From NCBI GenBank assembly GCA_012838395.1, contig DUPI01000086.1, positions 1 through 6,872 of the forward strand: a DNA stretch of 6,872 bases. Reading direction: 5' to 3'. The translations under genes were made by a program, and so were the position numbers. Below, in pieces: positions 4,432 through 6,872 of the stretch; within the stretch, counting starts at the first letter, position 1; the number at the start of each line of letters is the position of its first letter. Below the pieces are notes generated by a model. It saw nothing but the letters and a program-made list of their open reading frames with translations. It did not search any database and was not told where the DNA came from. The DNA is from Mollicutes bacterium (GTDB lineage: Bacteria; Bacillota_I; Bacilli_A; RF39; UBA660).

Positions 4432-4505
4432 TGGAGGGCCTAGCCGGATTTGAACCGACGCTCAGGGAGTTGCAGTCCCATGCCTTACCACTTGGCCATA
4501 GACCC
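4432..4505 (-). tRNA. tRNA-Cys (anticodon GCA)
   Basis: This is a 74-nt tRNA with encoded CCA. The acceptor stem GGGTCTA pairs with TAGGCCC (one G-U), and the discriminator is U, as expected for cysteine. The D arm is GCCAAGTGGTAAGGC. The anticodon stem GGGA/TCCC encloses loop CUGCAAC with anticodon GCA (plus-strand 4471-4473). The T arm GTCGGTTCAAATCCGGC is intact. It has its own promoter (4516-4544) and terminator and is divergent from the LCP gene. Confidence 0.97.
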
Positions 4506-4515
4506 ATCTATAAGC

Positions 4516-4544
4516 ATTATAGCAAAGAAATAAATTAAAATCAA
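4516..4544 (-). promoter_or_regulatory. Promoter of tRNA-Cys
   Basis: On the minus strand TTGATT (4539-4544) and TATAAT (4516-4521) are 17 bases apart, with TGC directly before the -10 (extended -10). The RNA would start a few bases before the mature 5' end at 4505. Confidence 0.8.
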
Positions 4545-4642
4545 TAAAATTTTATCTTTATATATCTTATTCTTATTAAAAAAAATTGCGAATGTAAAAC
4601 TTAATAATAAAGTGTCAACTTTAATTTTTAGATTATTATTTC

Positions 4643-4671
4643 TTGTGTATTTTGGAAAAACATTATATAAT
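4643..4671 (+). promoter_or_regulatory. Promoter of the LCP gene
   Basis: TTGTGT (4643-4648) and a perfect TATAAT (4666-4671) are 17 bases apart, 24 bases before the start codon. The -10 is part of a perfect 14-base palindrome (ACATTATATAATGT, 4660-4673), which may be chance or an operator overlapping the promoter. Confidence 0.65.
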
Positions 4672-4695
4672 GTTATTGTTGATTTGGAGGTTAAC

Positions 4696-6872
4696 ATGAG
4701 AGATATTTTTATGAAACTTAAAAAAAGTAAATATAAATTTTATACTAACCTTATTTTAGTAATGTTATTAACAATATTAAACATACATTTAATTTATTCT
4801 ATATTCCTTTTATCGGGAATTGAGAACATACTTAGGATTATTGTTATTGTTGTTATTATATTAATTTGGTTATTATTTGCTTGGTCAGCTGTTCGAATGT
4901 TGATTAAGCATAACAAGGTTAAATATATTACTTTTTTAATGCTAATTATTATATATATTGCAATATCGGGTTTTGTATCTTTTAATGTTAATAAAATATA
5001 TTCAAAACTTAGTAATGTTAGTAATGTGTATGCAACTTATTCGACGAGCTTAGTGACGGATATTAATAATCCTGTTAAGTCAATTACTAAAATAGGAGAT
5101 GCCAAAATCGGGATTTTAAATGATGAAAACAGTGTCGATGGTTTTCAAATACCTAAAGATATTATTAAAAATAAAAAACTTACTAATGAAGTTGTTTATT
5201 TTGATAGTTATTTATTATTAATTGAAGCTCTAGATAAAAAAGAAGTTGAGTATATTTTTGTTCCAACGAATTATCGAATAATGTTTGAAAATGTAGAAAC
5301 AATTAATGAAATATTAGAAAAAACAAAAATTATTTATACTGAAGGGAAACAGATTGCGCGTAAAGTAAGTAATCGTGGAAAAATGATTGATAAACCGTTT
5401 ACAATGCTCTTAATGGGTGTTGATTCGAAAGCTGAAGATATATCTTCAGGAACCTTTAACGGTGATGCTTTAATGGTTTTAACTTTTAATCCTAAAACCT
5501 TAAATACAACCATTGTTAGTATCCCGAGAGACAGTTACGTACCGATTACTTGTTTTAACGGTAAAAGGAAAAACAAAATAACTCATGCCGCTTGGTATGG
5601 TGAAGATTGTATGATTGAAACCATTGAAAACTTTTTAGATATAGATATTGATTATTATTTTAAAATTAATTTCAAGGGTGTTGTAAAACTAGTTGATGCT
5701 CTTGGTGGAATAGAAGTAGATGTTCCATATACTTTTTGTGAACAGGATAGTAAACGCCGTTGGGGAAAAAACATAGTGTATGTAAAAAAAGGCGTGCAAA
5801 CGTTGAATGGAGAACAAGCATTAGCGCTATCGCGTAATCGAAAAAATAATAGTCGAATTTGTGGTGAAGGTTGGGGAATTGACGAAGTTAATGATTTTGT
5901 TAGAGGTCAAAACCAACAATTAGTAATAAAAGGTTTGCTTAATAAAGCTAAAAGTGTTAAACGAATTGATACCCTTTATAAAATATTAGATACTATTAGT
6001 AATAGTATGGAAACTAATATGCAAACAAGTGAAATTTTGTCATTTTATAACATAGGTAAAGATATTTTAGATAAATCACGGGCAATGGACTTAGAAGAAA
6101 TATTAGGTTTTCAAAGATTGTATATTAGTGGTTATTCTAAATATATTATGGATTATAGTGCCTTTGATAATCAAGGTATGCGAGCTAATCTTTATAATTT
6201 TGTTCCTTATAGAGGAAGTATTCAAGATATTACGGATGCCATGAATATTAATTTAGGTAAAAAAGATAAAACTGTTATTAAAACATTAAGATTCAGTATT
6301 AATGAACCATATGAAGAAAAAGTAATTGGTAAAGGTTATTATAATGAAGCTGCTATACCCTTGTTACCGAGTTTTATTGGTAGCCAAGAAATAAAAGCAG
6401 TTGAATATGCTAATAGAAATAATTTTAAATTAAATATTAATCATGTAACTTCTGATAATCCTAATCATGTTGTTGGTCAAATTATTGCTCAGAGGCCTTA
6501 TGCTGATATGGATATTAATTATGTAAAAGACATTACTATAGATGTCGTAAAAACACTAAATGTTACTAAAAAACCGGATATTATTCCAAATTGTTCCTTA
6601 GAAGAAAACAAGGAGCACAGTTTATGTTTGTTACCAAATTTTGTAGACAAAGAATATTCGTATTTTAAAGACTGGTTAAGAAAATATAATTTAAGCATTA
6701 ATATTATTGAAGTTCCTATAAAAGAGGGCGATGCAGATTATAATAATGCAAAGGTTGGTCAAATTATTTATCAAAGCAAAGCATCAGGAACAAGTATTTA
6801 TGATTTGATTGGTAATAGTTTAACTATTAAATATATTGAATTAAAAATTACTGAAAACCCTGTTGATGAAAA
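4696..6872 (+). CDS. LytR-CpsA-Psr (LCP) family cell-wall glycopolymer transferase with PASTA-like repeats (3' partial)
   Basis: LCP proteins move polyprenyl-phosphate-linked glycopolymers onto peptidoglycan on the outer face of the membrane. The start ATG 4696 has GGAGG 5 bases upstream; 725 residues are seen and the frame runs off the window. Membrane segments lie at about 15-40, 45-66 and 77-97. Residues 137-215 form an extra outside domain (starting KIGILNDENS) that resembles a substrate-binding fold. The LCP domain spans about 235-415: MGVDS with Asp243, GDALM with Asp257, IPRDSYV with Arg278 and Asp279, VDALGGIEVDVP (333-344), LNGEQALALSRNRK with Arg380 and Arg382, then DFVRGQNQQ with Asp400, Arg403 and Gln407. 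The second Arg usual in this last motif is Asn406. Two PASTA-like units follow (about 558-619 and 645-717), each with VGQII. Six cysteines occur in the outside part. PASTA units often bind peptidoglycan. Confidence 0.93.
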   Translation, partial: MRDIFMKLKKSKYKFYTNLILVMLLTILNIHLIYSIFLLSGIENILRIIVIVVIILIWLLFAWSAVRMLIKHNKVKYITFLMLIIIYIAISGFVSFNVNKIYSKLSNVSNVYATYSTSLVTDINNPVKSITKIGDAKIGILNDENSVDGFQIPKDIIKNKKLTNEVVYFDSYLLLIEALDKKEVEYIFVPTNYRIMFENVETINEILEKTKIIYTEGKQIARKVSNRGKMIDKPFTMLLMGVDSKAEDISSGTFNGDALMVLTFNPKTLNTTIVSIPRDSYVPITCFNGKRKNKITHAAWYGEDCMIETIENFLDIDIDYYFKINFKGVVKLVDALGGIEVDVPYTFCEQDSKRRWGKNIVYVKKGVQTLNGEQALALSRNRKNNSRICGEGWGIDEVNDFVRGQNQQLVIKGLLNKAKSVKRIDTLYKILDTISNSMETNMQTSEILSFYNIGKDILDKSRAMDLEEILGFQRLYISGYSKYIMDYSAFDNQGMRANLYNFVPYRGSIQDITDAMNINLGKKDKTVIKTLRFSINEPYEEKVIGKGYYNEAAIPLLPSFIGSQEIKAVEYANRNNFKLNINHVTSDNPNHVVGQIIAQRPYADMDINYVKDITIDVVKTLNVTKKPDIIPNCSLEENKEHSLCLLPNFVDKEYSYFKDWLRKYNLSINIIEVPIKEGDADYNNAKVGQIIYQSKASGTSIYDLIGNSLTIKYIELKITENPVDE

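Noticed and set aside
4321..4443. 40-aa plus-strand frame MKILRQSFNKKEAW and onward
   Set aside because: Its end lies inside the 3' end of tRNA-Cys and its terminator, and the only possible ribosome site is too close to the ATG. Kept only as part of a possible short transcript.
4485..4697. 70-aa minus-strand frame
   Set aside because: It covers the LCP promoter and runs into the 5' end of tRNA-Cys; hydrophobic residues come from the AT-rich spacer.

Overview
The window reads as chromosomal DNA of a very AT-rich, wall-bearing, low-GC Gram-positive-type bacterium (Bacilli/Erysipelotrichia or a walled relative of the Mollicutes). The basis is the base composition, strong GGAGG-type ribosome binding sites, TTGACA/TATAAT-like promoters, intrinsic terminators, and an LCP-family cell-wall enzyme. 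Tryptophan is read from TGG inside the good ORFs, so the standard code fits. The exact taxon cannot be set from this sequence.

Left third (1-2040), accessory in character. The 3' end of an unrecognised gene enters from the left (to 214). A 406-base gap (215-620) follows; on the minus strand it holds a clear intrinsic terminator, a tRNA-3'-end-like stretch and a doubtful 46-codon ORF, and on the plus strand a promoter just before 621. Two unrecognised plus-strand genes come next: a 301-aa soluble protein (621-1526) and a small protein of about 98 aa (1694-1990). The second has an unusual leader: two inverted repeats, a very strong Shine-Dalgarno, and a start codon that does not match it.

Middle (2041-4505), all on the minus strand. 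It holds tRNA-Gly(GCC) with its own promoter and terminator, then an ABC exporter operon (ATP-binding protein followed by a six-helix ABC-2 permease) with a terminator right after the permease, then tRNA-Cys(GCA) with its own promoter and terminator. Ahead of the ATPase lies what looks like a decayed short gene (about 3938-4165), whose last stop sits 2 nt from the ATPase start. The DNA upstream of that (4222-4305) is packed with palindromes, including a perfect 25-base dyad.

Right third (4506-6872). A plus-strand gene, divergent from tRNA-Cys, encodes a large LytR-CpsA-Psr protein with three N-terminal membrane segments, an LCP catalytic domain and at least two PASTA-like C-terminal repeats. 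It runs off the window with no stop. Such enzymes attach anionic glycopolymers to peptidoglycan.

The most interesting points are the eroded gene and palindrome cluster in front of the ABC operon, the palindrome and start puzzle of the 98-aa gene, and the matching 'tRNA 3' end + 14 nt + terminator' layouts at 228-276 and 2041-2091, which could mark the edges of a small inserted segment. No clear defence system, CRISPR array or transposase is visible.
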